Shown piece by piece: positions 21,632-32,154 of a stretch of DNA of 64,000 bases. The stretch's first letter is position 1. The number at the start of each line of letters is the position of its first letter. The stretch comes from Puccinia triticina (taxonomy: Eukaryota > Basidiomycota > Pucciniomycetes > Pucciniales > Pucciniaceae), in the NCBI RefSeq assembly GCF_026914185.1, contig NC_070568.1:5414001-5478000 (forward strand), in the 5' to 3' direction. Made by a program: the position numbers and the translations under genes. The notes under the pieces are model-generated. The model was not told where the DNA came from. It searched no databases and worked only from the letters and a program-made list of their open reading frames with translations.

Positions 21632-22429
21632 GTGCCTGATGTGGACCTCTCATGTCGGCAGCGCCACCGCAGCGCAAGGGAATGACGCCTGCCCGACCAT
21701 CACGACGGATTGGCCTGCGGGAAGGGCGACCCGAAGGCGCCCAGCGTGGCTCACAACAACCTGATGTGGGTCCTGACGCCACCTGGCCTTGGGCGCCCCG
21801 CCCCCTATCACTGTGACGCCAAGCTGGCGCCGCGGCTTTCCCCCATTCGTCCGGGTGTGTAGTTTACATTCATATGAGCGGCGTGGCGGTGGCATCGTCG
21901 CCAAGGATATGCACTTGGCATGCAGGGCCAAGTCGAGGAAGCCAATGTGAGTTTGCTGGGGGAACTGGAACATGTATAAAAAGAGGTGCCCTTGAGTTTG
22001 GATAATCCCCAGGGCATCCTCTGCCGCTGTACTTCCAGCGTGCGGTTTGTCCTCACCCCCTCCGCTGTTGCACTTGCGCAGTTTGAGGGGCTAAACTCGT
22101 TGGCCCCCCTTTGCATAATGCCTTCAATGCGGCGCGCTGGGGGTCATCCTCTCACTGTTTTTTAACCCTGCTAGACAGGGATGGACAGTGGGCCACGGTG
22201 CATCAGCTTGCTGATGTTAGGTGGCTGGTTGCAGGTTATAGTTGTATTTTTTTTGTTGTAAAATTATGTTTTTTTGTTGTTTTGGCATTTGTAGAGGGAA
22301 AACCCTTTATGTTTTTTTTCTGGAAGTTGTAGAGGGGAAACCCTTGATTGTTTTTTTTAATTTTTGGATATTTGTAGGGGAAACCCTTGAATTTTTGTTT
22401 TGTGATTCAGAGGCTTTAATAAACTTGGA
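21632..22429. other. right interior of the TA transposon
   Basis: This starts GC-rich and becomes AT-rich. It contains a TATA-like element (tgtataaaaagaggtg, about 21973) and three near-copies of a gagggaaaacccttga word (22285-22395). No coding sequence is supported. Confidence 0.35.
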
Positions 22430-22596
22430 TTAAAAAAATTCCACATTTTTCATTTTTTTATTTTTACTTTTTTTTATTTCATAATCATTCTGAGGAACTT
22501 ATTTTCCACCCCTGTAGCCAATCTCATGACTTAAAGGCTCTGGCCTGAGCTTCTGCATTCAAAAATGTGGTGCCAAAAACATTAGATGACCCACTG

Positions 22597-23378
22597 TACT
22601 TATATTCCGCCGCGAACTCGGAGCACTTGTCCTTGTTAGTCGCGACACGGAGTTCCAATGACGGCGAGACCACCTCTGAGATAGTACAGTTTGATTCTGG
22701 GCGTTTGACAAACAGATTGTTGTCGACCCAACAGAAGACCCTGACTATGTTGAATTCGGATTCCATTAACGCGTCTGCGGGTTTCCCAAACAAACCGCAA
22801 CCTGCCACGCCGCCAAACGTGATACGTGTGTCAAGGTATAAATCACCCCTTAAATCTTTCACCATAAGGAAAGGCCATTGTGCCGGATCTGTCGGAATCT
22901 GCCTGTATGCCTTTTCCCAATTGAAAATGGCCAGGTGAAAGGGGCCTCTATTCGATTTAAAGAACTTGGCAACAGTTTTGAAGTCATCCCAAGTCGTTTT
23001 GAAAAGGTCTTTGTTGACAAAGGAATTGACCAATGGTGTCTCCTTGTTGTTCCGTGGGAAAGACAAATCATTGATTGGTCTCATTTTCCCATCCGCATTC
23101 ACGACTGATGCAAGCGGGCTCATCCTGAAGAAGGGAAAAATCCTTGATATGTCTTCATGAGAAAAAGGCCCAAACATCCGTTTTGCTACCACTTCCTCTG
23201 CAATCAAATTCTGAATTTTCGCCGAGCTATGATTGTCCGGGGTGAAACATCTTAGATTCCCTATCTTGTGTATTGGTATGCCTTGGTCAAACACGCCCTC
23301 AAAACCAGAGATTATGTTGTTCAATTCTGGCAACAGATCTGCAGCATTCAGCACACGTCTCCACTCTGGCACATTCAT
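22597..23378 (-). pseudogene. reverse transcriptase of the DIRS-like element, N-terminal part
   Basis: About 260 codons from ATG 23378, with the open frame extending upstream to about 23440 (ERIHWPIAVSCE before the Met). RT motifs in order: DGKMRPINDLSFP, FNWEKAYRQIP, FGGVAGCGLFGKPADAL, then FCWVDNNLF. The last is the catalytic box, where DIRS-like RTs have two Asp; here the second is Asn (AAC, minus strand of 22719-22721). A GACGAC to GACAAC change at the internal CpG would explain it. The frame ends at EYK/Y where the TA transposon is inserted. Residues beyond that in the raw frame are transposon terminal repeat. Confidence 0.78.
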
Positions 23379-23623
23379 CTCACATGAAACTGCTATTGGC
23401 CAATGAATCCTTTCACATTAACAAAATCAAGCGTGAAGGAAATTCGGAGAGAAAGTACAACAACAAAGACGGCAAGGTAAGCGTTAATCCACAAATATGA
23501 GAGATGGATTTAATTGAAAAATACAAGCAACAAGGAATACATAAGGATTTATGGGACCAAGTCCGATTAAAAATTGGAAATAGATGGGATTCTGTGACAG
23601 TACACTACAGAGCAAGAAGTAAC

Positions 23624-25038
23624 CTACTTCTTCTCGTTGCCAGAACCGCTTTGATGATTGTAGTCGGCGGCCTGGCCCCTTGCTTGAGGATAACCACCTG
23701 ATTTCGCTTGCCTTTTATCAACGTATCCGTCCACGAAGTTTGCCCCTTGGTATCCTCTGATACGTTTCTTTGGCTTGCCTTGGTATGGCATTGCTGGGCC
23801 ATTTGGGTTGTAGTTTGGCGCGAAACGGTTGTAATCCAAAGCAAAACCTCTTTGTCTTCCTTGAGGCCCTGGTCGCTTAAAACCCTGATATTGACCGTCT
23901 GATGGATAACCGGAGTTGTGTTGATAATGCTGAGCACCCCGTATACCGGGGTGTGATAACAATGGAAAGTGTTGAAAACTACTGGTCTTCCTTGATTGCG
24001 CACTAAGGTTGCAAAAACACCCATTTTGGGATTGGCATGAGCATACTGTTGTCCCGGTTCGTAATAGTTCTCCTTCCAGCCAGATTCTCCAAAGGTCCTC
24101 ACAGTAACGTAACATTCCTCCACCAGCGTCTGCTGCCTGACCGAGATATCTTGGATTGGGGAACCTTCTTCGGACGTGATCGGATGTGTGAACGCGGTCA
24201 TGTGAATCACCATGTTGTAACGCAACGCGGTCATGAATCCATGACCACCAGCCGCAATTGCATCACAGTGCTCCTTATGCACCAACAACCTGGCGGCAAA
24301 AAACTCCATGCCGTAAACATCACGCAACGTCAGATAGAAATTGCGATGATTGTTAGTCCAATCCAAGTGCGTTTGCGTCCACTTGGAAGGATAAGCTAAA
24401 CCCTTGTAAGCTTTTTCTGATTCACTCAACCTATTTGACTTCATATTTATATGAGCGTAAATTGCTTTCTTTTTCCATTCTGAAAAACCACAGTGAATAA
24501 GCAATACGTCCTCCTTCAGGATCGTCAAAAGAATTTCACCATTGTTGAATATAGTAAGTGGCAAAGGTTCCCTTAAAGATTTTATGTTTTCATCAAAAAA
24601 AGGGGTAAACCCCACATCGTGATGGCCTGAGACTGCGCCGATTGCGTGGACAAGTCCTAACTCCTTCTCGGCTTTGACCGTCTTCGCAAACATCCTTGGT
24701 TCTGCTTTCAGGAGCACTGGAGTGGCCGATACAGTCCTAGCAATACCTGGCTTGCTTGTGGTGCCATCGCATTGACCGGAGGTGTTCATGAGATATTTCA
24801 CCAAAATGTTGTCCCCAGCCTTCTGAGCCTCTTTTATTTTCATCCAAATGTGTGCTCTCTCTCGATCAATCTTGTCAGATAACACAATTGCTGGAGGTGG
24901 GACGTTTGTCGTATTGATGATTGCTTCAACCCTAGATTTAGGCAACTTCGGGAACAAGGTAACCGCGTCCAAATCTAATATCTCTCCACCTCCTGTAGAT
25001 TGGTAAATCATGGATGGCAAAGGAGATTCATTACTCAT
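23624..25038 (-). pseudogene. gag-like protein of the DIRS-like element
   Basis: This opens with ATG at 25038 (MSNESPLPSM). The N-terminal and central parts lack recognised domains. The C-terminal part is Gly/Tyr/Asn-rich and basic (GFKRPGPQGRQRG, KPKKRIRGYQG, ending NHQSGSGNEKK at 23624), as expected of a nucleic-acid-binding Gag tail without a zinc knuckle. The two parts are in different frames, so a frameshift lies near 23950-24050. The competing continuation in the first frame to 23605 has no such composition bias and looks like noise. Confidence 0.6.
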
Positions 25039-25262
25039 GAATAATGCCTCCTGTAACTAGATTGCTCACCATTTGCCGGATCATCATCTTTGTCTGGAGA
25101 TACGGAATCTTCTACTACAGTCGCTGGTGTGGCTTGTTGGGCGGCCTCTTTGGCACGTGGAATACCCGTTGTCAATGATTCAGCTACGACTGCTTCTTCT
25201 CTGTGTGACCCCGCGTCGACTCTTTTCGCCGCTACTGCTCTAGTCACGTTTTTCTCCACCAT
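25035..25262 (-). CDS. short frame overlapping gag of the DIRS-like element
   Basis: 75 codons from ATG 25262, Ala/Glu-rich and of low complexity, ending with TGA inside ATGA: its stop overlaps the gag ATG. It may be the real N-terminus of Gag shifted by one base, or a leader frame. No homolog is recognised. Confidence 0.35.
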   Translation of the reverse strand: MVEKNVTRAVAAKRVDAGSHREEAVVAESLTTGIPRAKEAAQQATPATVVEDSVSPDKDDDPANGEQSSYRRHYS

Positions 25263-26390
25263 ATTTAAGTATACCTGTTGATATGTGATAAAGACTTCGG
25301 ATTCCCCTCTTGTACAATAAAAATGTCACACAAAAACTTTGCGAAGCTCACGAGTTAAAAGCTACCTGAAAACGTGCAAGTAGTAATGAATTAAAAGAAC
25401 CGGAGAGATGGATGAGTTTTGTTTCTCGTAAAACGTGAAAACGTGCAAGTAGCAATGAATTAAACGATTTCCTGACTACAGTAATCAAAGGAATAATTGC
25501 AGAGATTGATGAGTCTCATCTCTTGTAAATGGCATGTTTAAAGTTATCTTTAGAACTCACTCCTTCTATGTCCCTTCGGGCCAAACTTGGCTTTAAGAGG
25601 TTTGATCTTGTAAAAATGACTGGATTTCTAGGGCGCAGCGCCTTTTGACCAATAATGGGAGATAGACCACTGAAGTTAAATACTATTTGGTAGGGATATC
25701 ATGATCATAGAATCGAGCTTACAATATGTATTGACTCCTTAGGGCTGACACGCCTGATGGAACTCCCCAATGTTTTGTTTAGATTTCTAGGGGCGAACTG
25801 CCTGGAGACTGATTTAGTAAATCAATAATAGTCTATATGCCTTGGGGCGAATTGCCTGGAGACTAATCAACAATAGTGGTTTTGAGTGATGATTTCAAGG
25901 TGGCCTTGTCGTGTTAATGACAAAAATACAGGAAATTTGCAAAAGCGTGAGAAAGAATTTGCGGATATGGGGACGAAGGCCCTTTGACTCACAAAGATGA
26001 TCCCGGATTGACACCGGTCGTAAAATAAAACAAAACAAAACAAAGTTTGATAATGTGTAACTCAAAAGGGATGATGTGCGAGAGATGTCAATGTTAAAGA
26101 GATTTCAAAGAAGGGGATGACAATAGAGATCTATAGAGATGCCAAACTTAATGTTTTGACAGGTTGATGACGAATGCCAAAGTATGATAAAACGTTGAGA
26201 ATCTTCACTCGGAGATGCACATGGTTTGGATGATAATGAGATGTCTGAAAAAGTGCTTGCAACTCTGCAGCAAGTGGAACTTGTGATCTGTGGTTGAGGG
26301 GAGGAGTCTGGAGTGGAGTGCTCTATGGCTCCTCTCCTCTCGGGGTTCATATATGGACCTCCGCATCATGCGCATAGCGCAAAGCATTGG
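25263..26390. other. 5' flank of the DIRS-like element, short direct repeats
   Basis: No gene supported. Two duplicated phrases occur: gaaaacgtgcaagtagyaatg (about 25370 and 25438) and ggggcgaaytgcctggagact (about 25790 and 25852). The promoter and 5' end of the element should lie in this region, but no boundary could be set. Confidence 0.35.
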
Positions 26391-26420
26391 TGTGGTAGAC
26401 GGAAAAGTGAAAAATAAAAA

Positions 26421-27857
26421 CACCAGGGAAGCTTTGGGGGCACTCCCCAGGGGGTGCCACAGCTGAATTTGGGGTTAGTTTTTGACTGAACTGGGGCAGA
26501 ATTCCTTACAATGTGATGGTGAATTGTTCAATTACTGAGCAAGAACTATAGACTAATCTAGTTTGGAGTGATATGTAATTGTTGGACGTGAACTATCATT
26601 CAACTCTGTTGAATTCATCTTGAAGTCAAGTTCATGTCAATCCTAACTTAAGTTCTACATGTTAAAATCAAGTAGCTCTTGCTTATCCAATTTTTTTTGC
26701 ATTGGGGTGAACTGCTTTCATCAAATATATATCACACCTGTAACGCAACTGCCTAGATTTGGATAGAGAAAATATCAGAAGTGCAAAACATTTTAATATT
26801 TGCACAAGAGCAGTAGAGCTGTATTTTGTCTGGGTACACAAGGGTGACACAGTTCATAAATCACTCAGCTGCAACTTCACCTCTGTTCCAAAAAATGTGT
26901 GATTAGAGTATGATTTGTCACCCTATTGTATGCGTGTACAATAGGGTGACAAATCATGTTCCATCAGGGCAGTTACACTAATTTTTCTTAAATTTCACCC
27001 TCATTTACTTGGCAGAAGTCCCCCTCTGGTCTGAAAAGTTTGTGATTTGTCACCCTATTGTACGCGCGTACAATAGGGTGACAAATCACAAACTTTTCAG
27101 ACCAGAGGGAAATTTTTGCCCAGTAAATCAGGGTGAAATGGTTTGGAAGCAATTCAGCTGGACATGTCCCTCTGAGTCTGGTCTGAAAATTGTGTGATTT
27201 GTCACCCTAGTACAATAGAGTGACAAATCACACACAAGTCACACACTTTCCAGACCAGAGGGATATTTCCAGCTGAATTTTTTCCAAACTGCGTCACCCT
27301 CATTTAATTGGCAAAAAATTCACCTTTGTTCTGAAAAGTGTGTGATTTGTCACCCTATTGTACGCGCGTACAACAGGGTGACATATCAGGCACTTTTGCG
27401 GCCAGAGAGGGACTTCTGCCGAGTAAATGAGGGTAAATCTAAGAAAAATTAGTGTAACTTCCCTGATGGAATATGCTTTGTCACCTTATTGTACGCGCGC
27501 ACAATAGGGTGACAAATCAAAAACCAATCACATTCTGTCGAGGCCACAGTAATGGGTACATGATGATGAAATGGTTCCAACACTATTCAGATTGACTTCA
27601 CCCTTGGGTACAAACAATTTGTGAGTGGTACTTTACACTTTAGTTAAACTTTGGTTACAGACACTTTGTGTTCTGTGTTCCAGTCTAGTTACTACTGATT
27701 TCCAGAAGAGTTCTAGCTGAGTTATGGATACTTCATATATACTTGTATATCATTTCATGTTTGATTACAAATATGATGTAGTAGACATTGTGCTTAGTTA
27801 AGAAAAAAATTCAAGGTAAGGCACTCCCTCGGGAGTGCCCCCCAAGCATCCCTGGTG
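26421..27857. mobile_element. 1.4-kb non-autonomous transposon, CACTA-like ends, multi-hairpin core
   Basis: The ends form terminal inverted repeats of about 39 bp (left CACCAGGGAAGCTTTGGGGG, right complement CACCAGGGATGCTTGGGGGG, then gcactccc.aggg.gtgcc). AAA flanks both sides. The related LTR at 47402 has an uninterrupted version of the site (aaaataaaaagtttttt), so it serves as an empty site and confirms both ends. Three-base duplication and CAC ends fit CACTA/EnSpm-type elements. No transposase. The core is a set of perfect and nested palindromes. Confidence 0.88.
26918..27520. repeat. nested palindromes, five copies of a 40-46-bp hairpin
   Basis: Five copies of a palindrome of the form gatttgtcaccctattgtac / gtacaatagggtgacaaatc sit at about 26918, 27042, 27196, 27341 and 27475; the second is almost perfect with a cgcg centre. 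The copies lie within larger inverted arms: 26957-27040 (from atgttccatcagggcagtta) pairs with 27397-27475 (ending aacttccctgatggaata). The segment can therefore fold as a hairpin of hairpins of about 560 bp. Confidence 0.9.
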
Positions 27858-28793
27858 AAAGTTTTTTCTCATACATATATTTACTCACCCTAGGCCTCAA
27901 GATAACACCAAATGGACCTCAGAAATGGATTCTACGGCCAATTTTACCCCTAGTCACCACTGGAAGCGTCACTGGAACCCCGCTGGATTAGAAGTTACAC
28001 CCTCTTGGACCCTCATGGACACGGCCAGCCCCAGTCATCAACCTGTCACACCCCTCAAGTCACCTTTCCCAGGTATACACATACTCAGCAACAGCCCAAC
28101 ACAAACTCTTTTCTATCCCTCTTAAATCCACTGCATATGCAGGGGACCAACCCCATTTCCTCTGTATTTGACATGTCCCCGCCTCATTTATGCACCCCTT
28201 ACAGCTGCATGCAGTCTTCTGGCCCCATTTCTGCACTCCTTGCATTAGTCTGACACCACTCATGCACCCCTTGCATGAAGTACCCCTGTATTTGACATTT
28301 CCCTGCTTCGTTTATGCAATCCTTGCATTAGTATGACATCATCTTTCATTTCTCACGCCACTTTTTGCCTGTATTTAGTATCTTCTGACAACACTTGTAT
28401 GCAGCCCACCAGCTAAAATCCCTCATCCAGGGTCCCCCTTGTAGCTAAAATCCCTCACATTTGTCTATATAAGGAGCTCTCTCCCCCAGTTGTTTTTCCC
28501 TCAGCTCAGTACTCCCCAGTTATTTACATACCACCTTCACACTTACCATCACATCTATACCTCACCACAACCCTCATATTTGCAAATAACTACTGAACTC
28601 ACTCTCAACTCTCACATACCTTTTGTCAAACAATTTCATCTGGAACTAGACCAGACCTATCACTTGATTACAACTTGTAAAGCTTAGCTTGGTGGGTCTT
28701 GTTATCTGATAGTATAGAAGGGCAGAGTTTGCACCTCCATCATCCCCTTCTCCATTCAGCAAAAGTGTTTCACAACCTTTTTTGAGTCTTACA

Positions 28794-29095
28794 TTGGCCT
28801 GATCACACAGGTGCCACACACTTAGCCGCCTCCATGGACAGGGGGGAACTCGTTGGTTCCCTCCTTGATCCCCTGCAATCCATCCCGCCATCCCGTCATC
28901 CTTCCTTCCCTCCATCCCTCTGTCCTGTCTGTTATGCTGTGTTGTCTTAAGCTCTCTCCTTCCCCACTATCCGTTCTGCTCCGTTGCAACCAATTTTTTG
29001 TTCCTGCTCCCAAATCCCCTTTATTTTTTATTATTTTCTGTCTTCAACTCAAATCCCTTCCTTCACTTTCTTTTCTTTTTTATAGGAGGGGAGAC
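28794..29095. other. pyrimidine-rich stretch, no gene
   Basis: C/T-rich sequence between two LTRs (ccatccctctgtcctg and similar). No gene supported. Confidence 0.4.
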
Positions 29096-29444
29096 TGTAA
29101 GCCCCCTCCTTTGGGGACTTACAATGCCTTTCACAATTCCTGTCACAACCATCAGTACTTAGTCTGTGTTCCCCCTTGCCCCTTCCTAGCCAGTAGAGAT
29201 CCCGGACCCCTTTCATCTCTCTACTGTGCTAGGTAATTCTTCTCCTTCTCATCTCTCTTCCTCTTCATGTTTCCTTTCTAGTTGTACTTACTACAGAGAA
29301 ATCCTGGACCCCTTTCATCTCTCTACTGTGCTAGCTCCCTGAAATACAGTACCGTTGGAACTAGAACTGTCCAAGCCTCAAGCTTGGCCCCCTTTTGAGC
29401 CTCCGCCCAATGGTCCAGTGAAGAGCTCCAAGCGAGCTCTTACA
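29096..29444 (+). repeat. probable solo LTR related to the LTR at 62605
   Basis: TGTAAGCCCCCTCC at the start and GAGCTCTTACA at the end give TG...CA ends and 349 bp. Internal phrases match the LTR at 62605-62934: gtagagatc..ctctctac..ctaggt, then ttggaactagaact, then gctct/ccct-tacA. No clear target-site duplication was found. Confidence 0.55.
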
Positions 29445-29501
29445 ACCCCAATGTGCCCGGGGTGAGTTTGGTAGATTGGAGTTTGCAGTTTGGTTTATGA
29501 T

Positions 29502-29645
29502 GTTCAAAATTGCATTTGTCACGGTTTACATAAAATAACAAAGCTAATTTTGGCTAGGAGATGTCAGCGTGCATAAAACTTAAAGTGAAATCTCCCAGCC
29601 ATTTATGATTTTATGTAAAAAAATCTTAAATATGTAATTTTGAAC
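29502..29645. repeat. hairpin MITE of about 144 bp
   Basis: The left arm (gttcaaaattgcat, tttacataaaat, ggctaggagat) pairs in order with the right arm (atctcccagcc, attttatgtaaa, atgtaattttgaac). The whole segment is one imperfect inverted repeat with a loop of about 30 bp. Confidence 0.7.
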
Positions 29646-29653
29646 ACCACAAG

Positions 29654-30000
29654 TACACGGCGGGGGTGCTTCCTGGCCCGCGGGTTGTGAAGACGACGGG
29701 ATCACCGGCTCTGTGAAACCCACGTGGATTTCGCTGCTCTCCCCGTTGGTACCACCCTCCTGTGGAAAATGCGTGGACACGACTGACTTTCCCGTTGTCT
29801 CCACCCGCCTGGGATTTCCACATCAAGAATGACAAGGATTCCACGGCCGCCTGTGGGATTGCGGTGGAGCCCACGAGCACACAACCTGCAGGGGCAGCCG
29901 TGGATTCCCCGTCGTTCTCAACAACGAGGAACCCACGGCTGCCCCTGCATTGCCGGTGGAACCAACAAGAAAGCAGCTCATTGGGAGATTAGGGCTAATT
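29654..30000 (+). repeat. dispersed GC-rich repeat family B, copy 1
   Basis: This begins gtacacggcgggggtgcttcc and contains many gtggattcc/ggaatccac words. It matches 44830-45215 on the opposite strand over its first 250 bp (ctttgtgaaacccac.tggatttc, ttgtctccaccc) and 41285-41520 at its start (gtatacggcgggggtacttcc). No open frame with recognisable content. Confidence 0.65.
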
Positions 30001-30439
30001 TGATGACAACCGCCGCGGCTCAAACTTCCGGTCCGGCTTGATTACTCTGGATGACCCAGGGTAACAAGGGACTTTTGTGACGAAGCCTCCTACCAAGACA
30101 AGATCCAGGAACAACCGAGCAGTCCATCACACTCCTTGGCTTGGTTGGTAGTGGTACTTTGAATTTTCTCCGCCTTCATTGTCAAAACTCGGGCCAATCA
30201 TGACCAGCTCCCAGGCCCTCTGTCGTTGCTGACCATCTCAATAAGCTCGTCGCGGTTGGCCTCGGAGCTATGGGAAAGGTGTTTTTTTTATCGGGCTGGC
30301 TTGTGTCGCATGTAGTGTTGAGTGGGTGCGGTTTTTTTGTGTGTTTGTGTCTGTAGGGCGATCTCGTGCTTGCTAGGGATTCTTGTATTGCGCTCAGTCG
30401 GCTGGGAGGAAGTGCCAAGAAAGTGAAAGGCGAGTCTCA

Positions 30440-30850
30440 AAGGAGGGCTTGATACAGGATCTGAAGAGAAGACTGAAGCACCCAGTGTTACAATAGGCTC
30501 CTTGATTGACCACAACATCCGCTTGCCCCTTGATAACCCCGTCTTCCGCAAGCTCTTTGATCTTATCCAGGCTCCTAATGGCTGAGCAGGCACTGAATAC
30601 TTTATATGGACTTGCCGACTATCCCAACTTGCTGTGCACCAAGATCTGGGCCCGTTGTCAATGTCAGCAAGTCAACAACAACATGAAAACTGTACTCTGC
30701 TCGTCGACCCCTTCAAGCTCAGCCAGCTGATCTTCCTCGCCGTCAAAAATCCAGTCCACCTCGAGCTCATCAAGCGCAAGTTCAAGAGACGCAAGGCCGC
30801 CGACAACCAAGCCCTGAAGCCCGTTGTGCTGAGCTCACCCAATCATCCCC
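30440..30850 (+). pseudogene. fragment resembling condensin complex subunit 1
   Basis: Three frames in series carry phrases typical of the C-terminal HEAT-repeat half of condensin subunit 1 (Cnd1/YCS4/CAP-D2). They are LDNPVFRKLFDLIQAP (about 30525-30575), then AEQALNTLYGLADYPNLLCT (30582-30641), then KLSQLIFLAVKNPVHLELIK with KRKFKRRKAA (about 30714-30800). Condensin subunit 1 compacts mitotic chromosomes. The order is right, but each block is in a different frame or separated by a stop (TGA 30582-30584 in the first frame), and large parts of the gene are missing. Recognition is from memory of the family pattern; I did not align it. Confidence 0.5.
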
Positions 30851-31042
30851 AATCTTCGCCGCAAAGATTGAGAGAGGTTGTTTTGTCCGGTCCAACATCC
30901 CTATCATTTCTCTCATATTTCCCTGATTTCATTTGTGTTTTTTTATCTTTGTCATTTTTTCATCTATCTCTTTTTTCATCTATGTATCTCTTTTTTTGAT
31001 GATTTCACAACGGCCATTTGGATTGCAATGCAGCGCGTGGTA

Positions 31043-32154
31043 TAGAGATTGCCCGTGGGTACCCGTGGGGGGTACCCGGTATCCGTGGGCGGGTACCCGC
31101 CAGCCCTCGGCGGGTACCCGCCCGCGGGTGCCGTGTGCGGGTGCGGGTATGTAAATTTTGGATGGCGGGTACCCGTCCAGGTACCCGCTGCAAAAGGTCT
31201 GGAGAGGAGCAGTCGCGGACGACCTTTTGCAGCGCGATCATGGCCCCCGCTAACCTAACCCTCTCGGTGTCCAGCACATGCTGGACGCCGAGAGGGCATA
31301 CACTCTTGATTTCCGGCACAGAGCGGACATCGGGAGGGTGTATGTATGCCCTCTCAATGTCCGGTATGTGCTGGACACCGAGAGGGCATCCACTCTCGAT
31401 GTCCGGCCCAGACCGGACATCAAGAATTCACACGCAGACATACCCTCTTGATATCCGTCCCAGACCGGGCACCGAGAGGGTATATACACCCTCGATGACG
31501 GTCTATGCCGGCTTCGAGGGTGGTGTAAACTCTTGATGACCGGCACAGACCGGACATTGGGAGGGTATACACACACCCTCTCGATGTCCGGTCTGTGCCG
31601 GTCATCAAGACTGTATGCCCTCTCGGTGTCCAGCACATACCGGACATCGGGAGGGTGTATGTATAATGTATGCCTTCCCGATGTCCGCTCTGTGCCAGAC
31701 ATCGAGAGTGTCGGTGTCCAGCACATACCGGACATCGAGAGGGCATACATACACCCTCCCGATGTCCGCTCTGTTCCGGACATCGAGAGTGTATGCCCTC
31801 TCGTCGTCCAGTATGTGCTGGACACCGATATGCCGTCTCGGTGTCCAGCACAGGCCGGACATCGAGAGGGTAAACATACACCCTCTCAATACCCGGCCCA
31901 GGTCAGGCATTGAGAGGGTATATACTCCCTTGATGACCGGTCTGTGTCGGTCATTAAGAGGTTACACCACCCTCGAAGCCGGCATAGAACGGCTAGAGGG
32001 TTGAATCGTAGGCGGTACCCGTGATACCCGCCACAGGTACCGCCGGTACCCGCCCTACGGGTGCCGGGTCCGAGTCCGGGTATCTAAATATGCCCAAAAT
32101 GACCGCAGGTACCCGCACCCGCCACGGGTACCCGGGTCCACTCGGCGATCTCTA
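31043..32154. mobile_element. hAT-type non-autonomous transposon carrying a minisatellite
   Basis: 1112 bp. Ends are TAGAGATTGCC and GGCGATCTCTA, terminal inverted repeats with one mismatch in 11. The 8 bases GCGTGGTA flank both sides (31035-31042, 32155-32162). TAGAG ends with an 8-bp duplication are the hAT pattern. Subterminal regions on both sides are full of ggtacccgc words in both orientations. The middle (31256-31990) is a palindromic tandem array. No transposase. Confidence 0.92.
31256..31990 (+). repeat. palindromic tandem array inside the hAT element
   Basis: About 17 degenerate units of roughly 40-45 bp built on ctctcgatgtccgg / ccggacatcgagag arms with a short loop (tctgtg, cacata). 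Many units differ by a few bases, and the last ones merge into tgatgaccggtctgtg, close in sequence to the array at 21003. Open frames in this region are period artefacts. Confidence 0.9.

Larger units (their letters stand above)
19392..22596. mobile_element. 3.2-kb TA-flanked DNA transposon with long terminal inverted repeats
   Basis: 3205 bp. Both ends start CAGTGGGTCATCTAATG and share about 165 bp of terminal inverted repeat (19392-19556 and 22430-22596). TA flanks both sides (19390-19391, 22597-22598). TA duplication and CAGTGGG ends point to a Tc1/mariner or Fot/pogo-type element. No transposase frame is present, so it is non-autonomous. Cargo: a fold-back repeat, AT-rich sequence, a 45-bp palindromic minisatellite (21003-21631) and a promoter-like segment (gtataaaaagagg near 21975). 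Confidence 0.9.
17395..25262 (-). mobile_element. DIRS-like retroelement, interrupted
   Basis: On the minus strand the order is small gag-like frame (25262-25035), gag (25038-23624), RT (about 23378-22597 and 19391-19179), RNase H (18351-17806), then a 3' repeat (17558-17395). RT and RNase H sequence style (RT box CWVDNN, FGG.AGC..FGKPADAL; RNase H ending RVVSKENTADRLSRG) fits DIRS/Ngaro-type elements rather than LTR pol: there is no integrase and no aspartic protease. A tyrosine recombinase would be expected after RNase H, but only about 250 bp separate RNase H from the 3' repeat, so it is missing or lost. Family assignment is inference. Confidence 0.65.
26391..28793 (+). repeat. solo LTR of the Gypsy C family with a nested transposon
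   Basis: This starts TGTGGTAGACGG and ends TTTTGAGTCTTACA, like the LTRs at 47402-48388, 48482-49282 and 59365-60165. TTGG flanks both ends (26387-26390 and 28794-28797), a 4-bp target-site duplication. Without the 1437-bp insert and its 3-bp duplication the LTR is about 963 bp. It shares the core promoter TATATAAGG (28466-28474) followed by agctctctcc. No internal region is present, so it is a product of LTR-LTR recombination. Confidence 0.88.

Noticed and set aside
21003..21764. Open frames of 71-117 codons on both strands
   Set aside because: Period artefacts of the 45-bp palindromic array.
29096..29444. Complete solo LTR with target duplication
   Set aside because: The ends look right but no matching flanks were found, so only a probable LTR relic is reported.
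31018..32004. Open frames up to 191 codons on both strands
   Set aside because: Period artefacts of the array in the hAT element.
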